A stretch of DNA of 26,213 nt from Bacteroidota bacterium (GCA_024280675.1 JAJRPT010000129.1:1-26213), one strand, 5' to 3'; counted from the first letter of the stretch, positions 15,801 through 24,376 are shown. The notes: generated by a model not told the origin, from the sequence alone. Numbers and translations are program-made.

Positions 15801-17797
15801 GCGGATTTACCCTATCATTTGATGCCGATCCGACAAGTGTATTTGATAATACTACTGGAACTGTGAAATTCTATCAGTCCGATGATTCAGACTTTAGAAC
15901 CACAGCCGACAACACTCTGATTACTTTAACAACTGAAACTTGGGATGCTACGGCTAAAACTCTTCTTCTAGGCTTTGCTTCTGGTGGAAATGCAGCTCTT
16001 ACTGTTGCTCCTAAATACTATTTTGTTACCGTAGATGTGCTTGGCTCAGTCGATGACGCAACTCCTTCAATCACCCCTACACTTACATTCTCTACCATCA
16101 CTGGTGTCAATGCAGGTGTTCGTGGAACAGATGGAGAAGGAAATAGTGCTTTGTCATACACTGGTCGCACCTATGAATTTGTGGAACCTACAGTTACTGT
16201 TAGCACAGGAAACAATATTGCGGCTTCTAATCTTGGTAAAGGTCTAACCGATCAGACAGTGTTCGGTTTTACTCTAACTCCAGATGATGGTCAGAATATG
16301 ACTTTTACTTCTGTAACTTTGGACGTAAGTATTTCTAATCTAGCGGATACTACTAATTTAACTAATTGGAAAATTGCTGCCGATGCAAATGGAAATGGTT
16401 ATCTTGATGCCACAGAGCAAATAGGTTCTACCGTTCCATCTCAAGAAAACATTGCAACCGACGGTCTTACTTTCTCTGGCTTGGGTCAAACAATATCTGC
16501 GGCAACGCAATACATTGTTGTTGTGAAGGTAGGTAGTTCTAGTAGCACAGGAACAAGCATTGGGCTAAATATTGTCAATGAGTCTTATGTATCGGTGAAT
16601 GCTCCTTCGACTGTTAATACTGGCGGATCATTTCCATCGACAGAAGTTGCTCACACAGTTGTAGCAAACGGTACAGCGACTAAGCTGGAAATTACTCAAA
16701 TGTATGACTCTACAGTCACTTCGGGTTCAGCTCTTCCTCTTACAGTTCGTGCAATAGATGCTAAGGGCTATCCAACAAATACATCTGGTAATGAGACTGT
16801 TACTCTTACAAAGGTGACTGGAACAGGTGTTGTAACATCGGGAGCTGTGGGAACAATATCTTCGGGAACTAATTTTATTACAATTAGCCCAGTACTCACA
16901 GCGGCTACGGGTTCGACTAACTTGTTAGTAAATGCTGTTGGTTCTTCATTGATCACTTCAGAGAACTCAAGCTCTATTACAATTTCCTATCCAGAGCCAA
17001 GCGCAAACAATGGTTATGTAACATTTACTCCAGCTGCACACACTGCTGTTTCTCTTAGAATTAATGAGATATTCCAAGCAACAGGAGCAAGTGGCTCGAG
17101 AGTAGTGGTTATGAGACAAGGTCTTGCCCCTGTAGAACCAACTGATGGTGTGACTTATACCCAGACCTTGGATATTGGAGCTGTAGGCGATGTTGGAACT
17201 GGGCAAACTGCTGCTGGATCTTATGTAATTTATGATGGAACGGCAAACGGTGCTGTAGCTCTTGATGTGAGCGGATTGTCTCCTAACACAAGATACTATT
17301 TCCAAGTATTTGAATATGAGGGATCGGGTGCGACTCGCAACTACGCTTCTTCATCGGCTTGGACAGATGACACTAATCAAAATCCTGTATATGCTACAAC
17401 ATCTACTGGTGATTTTGGAGTTCATTCAGATTCAGCAACGGCGGCCAATATTCAGACTGACATTGACATTAGCTCTTCAATCTCTGGCTCTGGCGACGAA
17501 GATTACTTTAAATTCCGCATGCCTTCGACTAAGAACAATGCAGTAATTAGAGTGTCTGGCCTGAGTTCAAATTGTAATCTTGAAATATATGACGCTTCCG
17601 GCGGAGTATCAAGTATGACATTGTTGAGAAACTCTGAAATTAAAAGCACAAGCGACGAGGTAATCGTCATCAACAATCTTGGGACTGGTCCATTCATCAT
17701 CAAAGTATTTGGTGATGCGGGTGAGCCTACTCCTGCAACTAGCTATACACTTAGAGTTTCAACAGATGCTAGCGAAGTCTATACTCAGACTCAATAA
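9821..17797 (+). CDS. Giant secreted beta-solenoid adhesin-like protein (2658 aa)
   Basis: Signal peptide at 1-28 (ending IKAYGA). The mature N-terminus, with WNDADNWDLGSLPTSSDDVV, is typical of secreted Bacteroidota proteins opening onto a parallel beta-helix. About 30-1615 is a long, Gly/Thr/Ala/Ser/Asp-rich stretch of degenerate units such as 'GNLTLAGTGTLIAG' with almost no Cys or Lys, as in filamentous adhesins. A distinct linker domain covers about 1616-1784. Three tandem modules follow (1785-1952, 1953-2123, 2124-2283; the third with the calcium-loop-like DANGNGYLDATE). Next come an Ig-like domain (2284-2390), an Fn3-like domain (2391-2526, with LSPNTRYYFQVFEYEG) and a PPC-like beta domain (2528-2658). 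No T9SS tail, LPXTG motif or autotransporter barrel is visible. A good AAAAGGA lies upstream of the start. A giant T9SS-related gene follows after 121 nt. Confidence 0.85.
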   Translation: MRNKNSLVIFGFVLIMMIGFLNIKAYGAVYTFTGTNSALWNDADNWDLGSLPTSSDDVVIPSNKTVQIDMAVTITNLTVSGTLEPDASPNRTIIVTDGIIVSSGGQVNYNNASGNGAGRLSWTLTGSGASNEIDNQNATGTIANDAATLQFYNLDLTSGNITTNATAHHGHMTIYGDLTVNADFNISSTTNHSTIYFGNDGTSNTKTILNLSNIYFNAVVIATGADVACATDLYFRGDLEVKTGATFAVSSPLVTFNTNDGITITPTGALTFAAGASIAMDVNTTLAGSLSGFDAELTLAATKSLTVGAGFSLTGAGQVTTNAASSIIIEHTSGLGGVFALSGASSWNATTNYTINDGILGFSTTTPAIATIGDLTLGDATGGSSVAGTESFSMSGDLLVVNGTAANSFETTSGTITMTGSGPETITANTAGGESIDLYGLHIAAAASVQTVADEDLIISGWLGCSTGGLLTLTAGTGANTDALTFDGSAGQFWEEVGDGTDIVLGDYSSINITGTLALKSNYLIDNQTNAGSVLVGAAGTLDFEANTLTLANTGGTDQTDFVTTSGATLKTALAGGFVANILTPAGNGNTLITIASTTTLEYNLGATDLGLLLVGGVGGTRADITTIADVVINGAAITTAADGTEITGDLTVTTGSVILGAGNAIDFGSQANATITNSTGTATDLTLENVILTAANTVTTSGDLYIAGTGGTGTALNISGNGVFDAQANDSHIYFSGATGDILVATGAGTCSLHDVTVTTGAALTLNVANDPAQTVDIEGNLTLAGTGTLIAGGDAADESLVTFSGSTAQVISNSGNNALTFDAINISNAAGVTADGDMTWSNAGGLATVSGTGVFTATAGTLSLIDGTGTAPLLTIAGGASATFFNLASGEAGDASAIQGNLSIIKDLSGEDFDHSGNGTVTFYGDPSLVDATAITNDGKKISIITVTVLVPDQVVVHTDCELQSAIASATGNTQVWTVDGRLELTADAAVFADGTTTISAGGDLHISGVGTNSLEDHFTDQSANLVTTVGNIIFDNAALDFVGVGEALTMNDLTLSSAGAIVLASGEVLTINGNLVVGHAGGSGTDIAMGDGDAASGIILGGATSSISGTLDLNVGDLEVLATATGATASTGIILQGTGEELLDVLSGGSFVSSDNVTFNGDANFATAISNRNTTDGSKLSFHDITIGAANTTGLGANSPFHVSGSFTHTANGLFYVGTSGSTTFNGTDEYITIAADNEVSFYEVTFDGSTLWSGDFDILVNKDLTVTSVGSFKMENAAGTKAGEIDFGGDGIATVVDIANASTTFNIVNNNILEFNDVYIDLENSTDNLVATDSYEITGDLYHNQGVLNNQSDNVVTLSGTGTLRSEAADMVVFEDMVITGTITYGGGTSDDMHIGGDLTVASGGSLAAIDDGDVASFIGGNAKTIANAGTLTIGDLTIADVSGNAVTTATDMTVLDDFTVGDGTDAGASFEATAGVLTFGNGTGYNSIIYNNAGSSTSLKMHSVTLATGEAVTLSVTGSNDEYYINGNLTVSGTGNLIAGTGSKIWMNGSSEQTISLGSHANAFNPYNLTLNNSAGARLVSTNTSVGENDFLVLNIFRLQNGDLDLNGDNILSIDYDTSPLTARLDETTGNTVVNNGPASSTGYIYATEGAAGGVFSNKNFAGLGMLFSTDLDPTSFTVKRYMIPRTIAGSSQMSRYYSVVSGVTVGLGTKMVMKYDDSELGTLTESDLVLLYSDDPSSGPWFLDTTAVVNSTLNRLTTSDDVVAGFTGGTEWWTAANVDILYSASITNGLADNPLAAGTDDNAIIGVQFTSNGTIDLSTVRFNLGRALGTPNESTSFTLYYSSDNDFSTTSDNVVLVSGFATNQSQMSGGTTGDSYIEFDITTEDDEYTNVIEGSPVNLFLAMNTAEALTTSTASITPQLTHAEITVTEGVVAPFGVTGSAYTFEPSIEIEPNENGIADGPLSAKETGIAIFGFKAEVTSAVGGPSFSGFTLSFDADPTSVFDNTTGTVKFYQSDDSDFRTTADNTLITLTTETWDATAKTLLLGFASGGNAALTVAPKYYFVTVDVLGSVDDATPSITPTLTFSTITGVNAGVRGTDGEGNSALSYTGRTYEFVEPTVTVSTGNNIAASNLGKGLTDQTVFGFTLTPDDGQNMTFTSVTLDVSISNLADTTNLTNWKIAADANGNGYLDATEQIGSTVPSQENIATDGLTFSGLGQTISAATQYIVVVKVGSSSSTGTSIGLNIVNESYVSVNAPSTVNTGGSFPSTEVAHTVVANGTATKLEITQMYDSTVTSGSALPLTVRAIDAKGYPTNTSGNETVTLTKVTGTGVVTSGAVGTISSGTNFITISPVLTAATGSTNLLVNAVGSSLITSENSSSITISYPEPSANNGYVTFTPAAHTAVSLRINEIFQATGASGSRVVVMRQGLAPVEPTDGVTYTQTLDIGAVGDVGTGQTAAGSYVIYDGTANGAVALDVSGLSPNTRYYFQVFEYEGSGATRNYASSSAWTDDTNQNPVYATTSTGDFGVHSDSATAANIQTDIDISSSISGSGDEDYFKFRMPSTKNNAVIRVSGLSSNCNLEIYDASGGVSSMTLLRNSEIKSTSDEVIVINNLGTGPFIIKVFGDAGEPTPATSYTLRVSTDASEVYTQTQ
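15173..16669 (+). repeat. Three tandem protein modules of about 165 residues within the adhesin
   Basis: The modules start at residues 1785, 1953 and 2124. They share the order 'I..G(L/I)AD.PL/GKGLTD ... (I/F)GFxx... ..SDNDFSTT/SDDSDFRT/ADANGNGYL ... (Y/L)FVxV ... SITP.L...I'. Identity between them is low and visible only at protein level, so the duplication is old. The third carries DANGNGYLDATE, a calcium-loop-like stretch, where the others have the SDNDF/SDDSDF stretch. Confidence 0.55.
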
Positions 17798-17812
17798 TAA
17801 TTGTGATTTTGA

Positions 17813-17864
17813 GCCAAGGAATGCGAGGGGAGTGAGAAGGAACTCACTCCTCCCCCAGCTTGGC
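17813..17864 (+). other. Large intercistronic hairpin between adhesin and third giant gene
   Basis: GCCAAG (17813-17818) pairs with CTTGGC (17859-17864). Inside, GGAGTGAG (17829-17836) pairs perfectly with CTCACTCC (17843-17850) around loop AAGGAA, with partial pairing between the two stems. There is no T-tract after it, so termination is unlikely. Such stems between genes often protect the upstream mRNA from 3' exonucleases or mark a processing site, which would let the two genes be cotranscribed but expressed at different levels. Confidence 0.6.
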
Positions 17865-17918
17865 ACAAAGTATTAATAAATAGAATAAAAATATTAAAAA
17901 ATAATCAGAGGTTTCATT

Positions 17919-20900
17919 ATGAATTTCAAATCATCGAAAGTATTTCAAGCACGCCAAGGAAAAGGCCTACTCTTGATGCTTATAGCGTTGATAATTACGA
18001 CCACTGAGATTTTTGCCCAGGATTACACTCTTGAACTCAATCAAAGACGTATGGGCGATCAACTTGGTGTCGAATTTTGGCTCAGAAAAGATAATAGCAG
18101 TGCAAAAAGCATCGCTTCGTTCTCAATGGCTGTTACTTATAACACAGCATTTTTACAACCGGCTGCATCCTCAGGGTATGCGCCGCAAACAACCGATTCC
18201 ATTCTAACATCTCTTGAAGGAAATTCGGCTTATGAACAAATCACGTCGCCTTTTCACAGTGCCAATGGTTATAATGCCATTTCGGTACAGGCTTCAAATG
18301 ATGGATCAAACTATGTCTACTCAATGCAATCGTCTCTTTCTAATCCAGAAAATGGTGAAGTTGCGGGCAATGTTGTTGCCGTAGGAAACTCAGGCAAAGG
18401 TACTTTTGTTGGTATGTTGGTCTTTGATATAATCAACCACGCTACACTTGGTGCGGGTGACAATGCAAATTTTGCATTAAACACACTTCCTTCGATTGGT
18501 AAGTTTGAGCTTTTGGGCTATGGTGATGGCGTAACCCTTGATACTGCGGCATCTTTGACAGACGGCAATCTTTCGCTTGTTGCCGTTCCAACCATGGCTA
18601 TAAAAGGAATTGATATACTAAATCCTAACGGACCAAATGAGGCAGTCAATCGTGACAAGGTGTATTCCTTTATGAATGGTATTGCTGGATACCCAATATA
18701 TTTTGAGCGGTCTGGACTTATCACCCCTTCTGCGACTAAGAAATATGGGACATCCAATGAGCTTGCATATTCATTTTCATACTCAACAGACGCAAACAAT
18801 ACAGATTGGAATGAGTTTTTAAGAGTAGCAGAAACTAGAAACTCCGCAACGACAATAGGAACTGCTAATTTAATTAACTATCGTAATGGCGAGATAACGG
18901 CTACAAGTGGTGTCAATAGTGGATATTATATCACACAAGCCGATGGTAGTCAGTTGCCTGTTGGAGCAGGAGACGGTTATGGTGGTATTCTAAGGGTAAT
19001 ATGGGATGATGATCCGCTATTTGCTGAACGTTCAGAACGTGCAAAACTAAGAATACTTCAGCTTGCAGAAACTTCAACTACCGATTCAATAGCAAACCGT
19101 GCCAACGGAACTATTTCTGGCACGAGTGATGCAACATTCATTCTTTCAAGATTGTTCTTCTTGTATTTTGATGGTACAAAATATGTGAAAACTAAAAATG
19201 TGATAGACTATCATACAGAACTAACATTGGAAGCATGGGTAAACATGAGTGAAATTCATGCGGGTGGCGACACTGAAACTGGCATCATTGCACTTGCAGG
19301 CGAAAACTCAGCCACAGAAGGCGTGGCAATGCTGTATTTGGCAGAGGGAAAATACCCAGCCTTTAGAGTAAAAGAAAGTGTAGGCGGTGTGGGTCGTGGT
19401 CAAAATGGTGGCGACTATATAGCAACTCTTGTTTCGCCCACTGCACTAACTGCTGTTGCAAACCAAACTCCAATCGATGGAAACCTTGGTCAGAGTGCCA
19501 ACTGGTATCATATTGCAGGTGTTCTTGATAAAAATATATTAAGCCTGTATGTAAATGGTGAGCTAGTAGATAAATATACAAACACAAACGCAACCGACAT
19601 CACTCCAGTTGATAACAATGGTGGTGGTACAGGTGGGCATTATATTTGGATTGGAATTAATCCAAATGGTGCGGCAAACGTTAATAAATATTTCACGGGC
19701 GGTATCAAAGAAGTAAAAATGTGGAGAGATGCACTTACACAAAGTGATATAAGAACTCAAATGCCAGGTGTCACAACTCCTGCTACAATGGTTTCAGGAA
19801 ACACAGATATAAGATATGGACTACGAGCCTATTATTCATTCAAAGGCATTTCAACAGACCTTGCAAATCATGTAAAATCTTCTGGAGATCAATCCAACCA
19901 AGAGGGTGCAGACCAGATTGGCTGGTACGAAGGAGATCCAAATGATCCAAGAGAGCTTCAAGTCGAGCTTTATCCTTACCGACCAGATTTAGCTCACATC
20001 CGAATTTTGTCTCCAACGGCAAGTGATGGTGTGAAAAATCTATCTGCTTCAACATTTGAAGTCCGTTGGGCTTCCTATGGAGTTGGTGACGAAGCTAGTG
20101 CTGGCTCTGATATGTTATTGCAATACTCTCGTGATGGCGGTACGTCTTGGGCTTATGCTATTGACGAGTCTGGATTACTACTCGATGATATCGATGTCGA
20201 AGATGGTTCAGATAATTGGGAGCCGTACCAGTCTACTACTTCAGTTGGGTCATACAATGATCTACAAGCAGTAGCTCCTGGTGATTCCAACTACTCGAAA
20301 ACCTTAATGCTGCGTCTTGCTGGAACCTCGGCTAACAACCAAACGGCAATTGCCGATACAACAGCTTCTTTTGAACTTGCTCCATACTTTGTTCTCGAGA
20401 ACACGGGCGAGAATTCAATTATTGAAATTGCGGGCGGAAAGGGCATGAATCTTCTTGGTGGCGAGGCTATGTTCGAGGCTTGGGTAAGTCCTTATAGATT
20501 GCCAACAACTACCGAGGGCAGCTTCCCAATTATTACAAAAGCTGATACAGTTAGCGGAAATCTACATTACTCAGTGAAAATTCTTGCCAGCGGGCAACTT
20601 CAACTTGACATTGGAACAAAAGCAGGTCAAGTTTTGAGTGCGGTTTCAAGCTCAGACAAAGTCATAATTCCAAACACAGTATCATCGGATACAACCTGGA
20701 CTCACCTTGCCGTTTATACAAATTTAGGCAATGGTACTTCTGCTCCAAGTGTGAAAATGTATGTCGATGGCAACCTCCAATCGGATTTAACAGGTTCTCT
20801 AATAGATGCTACATCTGTGGTTATCGATGACAATAACGAATACCCAACCTATCTTGGATGGTATTTGAATGAGTCTACCACAACTTCGGGAACAATTACA

Positions 20901-23900
20901 ACAACTTCAAGGATTAATGGATCGTTCATCGGTGCTTTAAAAGGTATACGATATTGGAATGCCTCACCGGGCGGATCTGCGACAAATGGATCAGAGCCAA
21001 CAGCACTTACATTATTTATGCAAGGTGTTGCCAATGTTCAGGCATCTGAATTGTTGGAAGCAGCTAGGACGAACCTAATTGCATCTTTTGATTTTGACGG
21101 TGGTTCAGTGGTTGCAGACAATCAAGTAAACAATTCTCTATATTCGGTAATCAATGGTGCAACAGATTCACTTGCTGCAAGAATTAAGGTCAATAATGGC
21201 GTTAAATTCACAGCGGCGAAGCCATTCATCAAATTAGTAGAGCCAGTGGCTGGTGCTAAGATTAAAGAATCTGACACAGACGTTAAAGTACGTTGGATTG
21301 GTTTCAACTATGACAAAGATGGTTTCCAGACTGGAGACCTAGCAACAACTACAGATTCTTATCTTGAATGGTCAAGTAATGGTGGTTCACGCTATGATCC
21401 AACTTCCTCTGATGTGGATGGGCTTGGTACATTTGTAGAAGACGCTTTTAGTCTTCCTCTTACAAGTTCTTACAAGTTCCCTGGAACTAATCCTCCACTT
21501 ACTCAGTTTGCTGGTAACCTAAGTGCAACTTATACAAAATCAGATTTTCCAAACAATGTACAAGCATCATTCCCAGTTTCTGAAATAAATGACGCACAAT
21601 TACAAATTAAGGCAGAAGCTACAATCAACGCACCAGTGGGATATGATTATCTTACTTGGTCTACACTTCAGGATCAATCATCTAATTTCACAGTAACTGC
21701 AAAATCCAACTTCACCATGCGTGTCCTTCTTGAGGGATACCAAAGGGGTCGTGGTAATGCCTTTACTGGTAGATTAGGTTCTGTTTGGAGTGACGGTGCA
21801 TTGAAACTTTCCATCTATAATGATCAAGGTGGCAGACCAGCTACTTCACCAAAACTTAAAGACACATCAGATGCAGACTATGTTTCCAAAGATCCTTTTG
21901 GAGCTAACAGTCGTCTTTCTGGTGGTTCACGCTTTGGTGATGTGGAGTTTGTATTTAGCGAACTTCAAGATTCTACCTACTTTGTACTCATAGAACACCG
22001 CAACCACCTTCCTGTTCTTTCCCGCTATGCTGTTCCATTCCTCCTTTCTGGAGATGACACTGGAACTTGGGGAATCGAATCAGGGTGGGATTTCCAAATG
22101 TGGGATGGTGATGTGACCGACAGTATTTCTGCTTCAAACGCAGCGTCTCTGACCATGGGCAACTCCTATGCGGCATGGGGTGCATTAGAAACAGACGAAA
22201 ACGCTTCAGATTATGGACGTACTGGATTACATTTCAATATAGGTCTCACCGCCGATACAGCCGATGGACTAGCGGCAATGGTTGCAGGCGATGTACTTCG
22301 TGACGGGCAGATTCTTAGTTCTGATATTGCTCAAGTTTATTTGGATGCGGTTTCTACAAACTACCGCTCCGATGTAACGGGTGATTCTCTAGTGGACGCA
22401 GATGACCGTACGATAGTAGACCGTAACTTTGGATTGAACGCTTCCATACTTGATGTAATTGCTTGGGATAGCCTCTATAATGACGCTGCTTCTCAGGGTT
22501 CAATCATTGATATAGGCGAGCATGGCATCTATAATGATCTTAATGTTGATGATCTTGTCTATTCAAGAGAACTGAATCAAAGAGTAAACCATATCTTAGC
22601 AAATCCTGAGAAATACAGATCAAGAGTAGAAAATGGCAAATCAAAAGTCCGTAATTCATTACAAAATGGCGAAGCCTTTGACTTTGATGTCTATGCTACA
22701 TCTTCTTATATCGAGGGTACAAACTATGTAGAAGTAAGTTTCTACTTGAAAAACAATGGTCGCCCATGGGCGCCAGGTCACTGTACTTTTGAGATAAGCT
22801 ATGACAACAATCAATTCAATTACATATCTCTAGAGGGTGCAGAAACTAGTCTATGGGCTAAGGATCCGAATCCTATAGTAGAAGAAAGAAATGGATACCG
22901 TGGTATTTACTCTGGTCCAACATTTGCAACTCTTGAGCCAAAGGTTAATGTTCGTACAGTCGAAATTAACTATGACAACAGAAAAGTCTTTGTTCCTGAG
23001 CTAGGCAAGTCAGTAAAACAGACAGGCGAATTTGTACCTTACGAGAAAGAATTAGTTGCGACTGTTCGCTTCGAGGCTCGTAATCCAGAATCTGGAGAAG
23101 ATTTCAACTACGCATGGAGCAACCTCAAGATTTGGGATATTGATGGAAATCAAATCACTGAATTTGGTGAAAAGCATCTTGATGGTGCCGACAACCCTAG
23201 CGACCCAACGCCTGCAATGATTACCTATCCTAATGGTGGTGAGGTATGGAAGGCAGGAGACATGGCAGTCGTATATTGGACAACAACTGGCGATGTATCT
23301 CAAATTGATTTAGAGCTAACCGTCGATGGTGGTGATTCATGGCTCAAGCTAAACGCTTCGTCTCTTGAATTGATTAGTGCTAAATATGACTGGGTGGTAG
23401 AAGAGTTTGACGCAACAGATTGTATGATAAGAATGGTTGATGCCCTTACTAGAAACGAAATTGATCGCTCAGACAATATGTTTACAATCAAAGTTCCTCA
23501 GAACTTCATTACCAAGCCAGCTACTTCAGATCCGATTTATTATGGCGGCGAAGTTGCAACAATCAAGTGGATGGTGGATTCTCCAAAATCTATTAGATTC
23601 TCATTCTCTGCAAACGGAACAACTGGATGGACAGAAATTGTACCAATAGCTAACTCTCAGTCAGCTGAGGTTCAGTGGAAAGTGCCAAGTGGCATTAACA
23701 CAGATCGTGGAGTTATTTCAATGTTTGATTTTGAAACTAATCAATTCCTTGCACAGTCCTCACCATTTAGAGTACTAGCAGGCAAACTAGCAATCACATC
23801 TCCAGTTGATGGTCAAGAGATTAATCTTGAGATCGATGACAATGCAACTGTTCGCTGGGAATCTGACAATGTAGCACGATTCGACTTGCAATTCTCCTCA

Positions 23901-24365
23901 GATGCTGGAGCTACTTGGGAATCGGTTGAAAATTCAGTAAACGCACTTACTTACAACTACAACTGGTTAGTAAGCCCTGTAGCTACAGAAACAGGCGTAC
24001 TCAGAGCTCTTTACCTTGGTAATGAGAATCTTGAATACTCTCGCTCTGGATTGTTTAGTATCAAACTACCGGGTACAAATGTAGAAGATATTCCTCAAGA
24101 TGAATTCTATGCAGGACTTGCTTATCCTACTCCATTTGCTAGTGAAACTAATCTTACTTTCTCTTTGCCATCGGCAGAAAGAGTAACAGCTAAGCTATTT
24201 AATAGTGCTGGTCTTGAAATACTAACTCTTCACGAGGATGAGTTGTTATCTAGAGGTTCTCACCAACTAACAGTCTCGGCTGAGAACTTGTCAAGTGGAT
24301 ATTATTTCCTTCGCATAAGTGCAGGTGGTAAAGAATTCACACGTGACATAGTAGTTCAGAAATAA
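17919..24365 (+). CDS. Giant T9SS-secreted protein with two LamG-like domains and dockerin-like loops (2148 aa)
   Basis: Signal peptide at about 1-34 (ending EIFAQ, before DYTLEL). The domain order matches the paralogue at 3182-9190: cohesin-like beta domain (36-175); LamG-like (about 412-615, LTLEAWVNM, WYHIAGVL, LYVNGELV, GGIKEVKMWRD); Ig-like (690-815); second LamG-like (about 820-1015, MFEAWVSP, WTHLAVYT, LKGIRYWN); Ig-like (1100-1255); module with IEHRNHLPVLSRY (1265-1400); dockerin-like loops (D1458/D1462/D1469, first loop lacking the usual Asn, and D1485/D1489/D1496); cohesin-like (1585-1745); Ig/Kre9-like domains including TYPNGGEVW (1768-2048). Residues 2064-2148 form a canonical T9SS type A sorting domain (AYPTPFASETNLTFSL ... 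LSSGYYFLRIS ... VVQK), removed on export to the surface. GAGG lies seven bases before the ATG. No catalytic residues are seen; a structural or glycan-binding role is likely. Confidence 0.9.
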   Translation: MNFKSSKVFQARQGKGLLLMLIALIITTTEIFAQDYTLELNQRRMGDQLGVEFWLRKDNSSAKSIASFSMAVTYNTAFLQPAASSGYAPQTTDSILTSLEGNSAYEQITSPFHSANGYNAISVQASNDGSNYVYSMQSSLSNPENGEVAGNVVAVGNSGKGTFVGMLVFDIINHATLGAGDNANFALNTLPSIGKFELLGYGDGVTLDTAASLTDGNLSLVAVPTMAIKGIDILNPNGPNEAVNRDKVYSFMNGIAGYPIYFERSGLITPSATKKYGTSNELAYSFSYSTDANNTDWNEFLRVAETRNSATTIGTANLINYRNGEITATSGVNSGYYITQADGSQLPVGAGDGYGGILRVIWDDDPLFAERSERAKLRILQLAETSTTDSIANRANGTISGTSDATFILSRLFFLYFDGTKYVKTKNVIDYHTELTLEAWVNMSEIHAGGDTETGIIALAGENSATEGVAMLYLAEGKYPAFRVKESVGGVGRGQNGGDYIATLVSPTALTAVANQTPIDGNLGQSANWYHIAGVLDKNILSLYVNGELVDKYTNTNATDITPVDNNGGGTGGHYIWIGINPNGAANVNKYFTGGIKEVKMWRDALTQSDIRTQMPGVTTPATMVSGNTDIRYGLRAYYSFKGISTDLANHVKSSGDQSNQEGADQIGWYEGDPNDPRELQVELYPYRPDLAHIRILSPTASDGVKNLSASTFEVRWASYGVGDEASAGSDMLLQYSRDGGTSWAYAIDESGLLLDDIDVEDGSDNWEPYQSTTSVGSYNDLQAVAPGDSNYSKTLMLRLAGTSANNQTAIADTTASFELAPYFVLENTGENSIIEIAGGKGMNLLGGEAMFEAWVSPYRLPTTTEGSFPIITKADTVSGNLHYSVKILASGQLQLDIGTKAGQVLSAVSSSDKVIIPNTVSSDTTWTHLAVYTNLGNGTSAPSVKMYVDGNLQSDLTGSLIDATSVVIDDNNEYPTYLGWYLNESTTTSGTITTTSRINGSFIGALKGIRYWNASPGGSATNGSEPTALTLFMQGVANVQASELLEAARTNLIASFDFDGGSVVADNQVNNSLYSVINGATDSLAARIKVNNGVKFTAAKPFIKLVEPVAGAKIKESDTDVKVRWIGFNYDKDGFQTGDLATTTDSYLEWSSNGGSRYDPTSSDVDGLGTFVEDAFSLPLTSSYKFPGTNPPLTQFAGNLSATYTKSDFPNNVQASFPVSEINDAQLQIKAEATINAPVGYDYLTWSTLQDQSSNFTVTAKSNFTMRVLLEGYQRGRGNAFTGRLGSVWSDGALKLSIYNDQGGRPATSPKLKDTSDADYVSKDPFGANSRLSGGSRFGDVEFVFSELQDSTYFVLIEHRNHLPVLSRYAVPFLLSGDDTGTWGIESGWDFQMWDGDVTDSISASNAASLTMGNSYAAWGALETDENASDYGRTGLHFNIGLTADTADGLAAMVAGDVLRDGQILSSDIAQVYLDAVSTNYRSDVTGDSLVDADDRTIVDRNFGLNASILDVIAWDSLYNDAASQGSIIDIGEHGIYNDLNVDDLVYSRELNQRVNHILANPEKYRSRVENGKSKVRNSLQNGEAFDFDVYATSSYIEGTNYVEVSFYLKNNGRPWAPGHCTFEISYDNNQFNYISLEGAETSLWAKDPNPIVEERNGYRGIYSGPTFATLEPKVNVRTVEINYDNRKVFVPELGKSVKQTGEFVPYEKELVATVRFEARNPESGEDFNYAWSNLKIWDIDGNQITEFGEKHLDGADNPSDPTPAMITYPNGGEVWKAGDMAVVYWTTTGDVSQIDLELTVDGGDSWLKLNASSLELISAKYDWVVEEFDATDCMIRMVDALTRNEIDRSDNMFTIKVPQNFITKPATSDPIYYGGEVATIKWMVDSPKSIRFSFSANGTTGWTEIVPIANSQSAEVQWKVPSGINTDRGVISMFDFETNQFLAQSSPFRVLAGKLAITSPVDGQEINLEIDDNATVRWESDNVARFDLQFSSDAGATWESVENSVNALTYNYNWLVSPVATETGVLRALYLGNENLEYSRSGLFSIKLPGTNVEDIPQDEFYAGLAYPTPFASETNLTFSLPSAERVTAKLFNSAGLEILTLHEDELLSRGSHQLTVSAENLSSGYYFLRISAGGKEFTRDIVVQK

Positions 24366-24376
24366 ATAATAGAAGG

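Noticed and set aside
9821..17797. DNA-level tandem repeats or a CRISPR-like array in the adhesin gene
   Set aside because: The repetition is only at protein level; units differ in length and nucleotide sequence, with no identical repeats or spacers.
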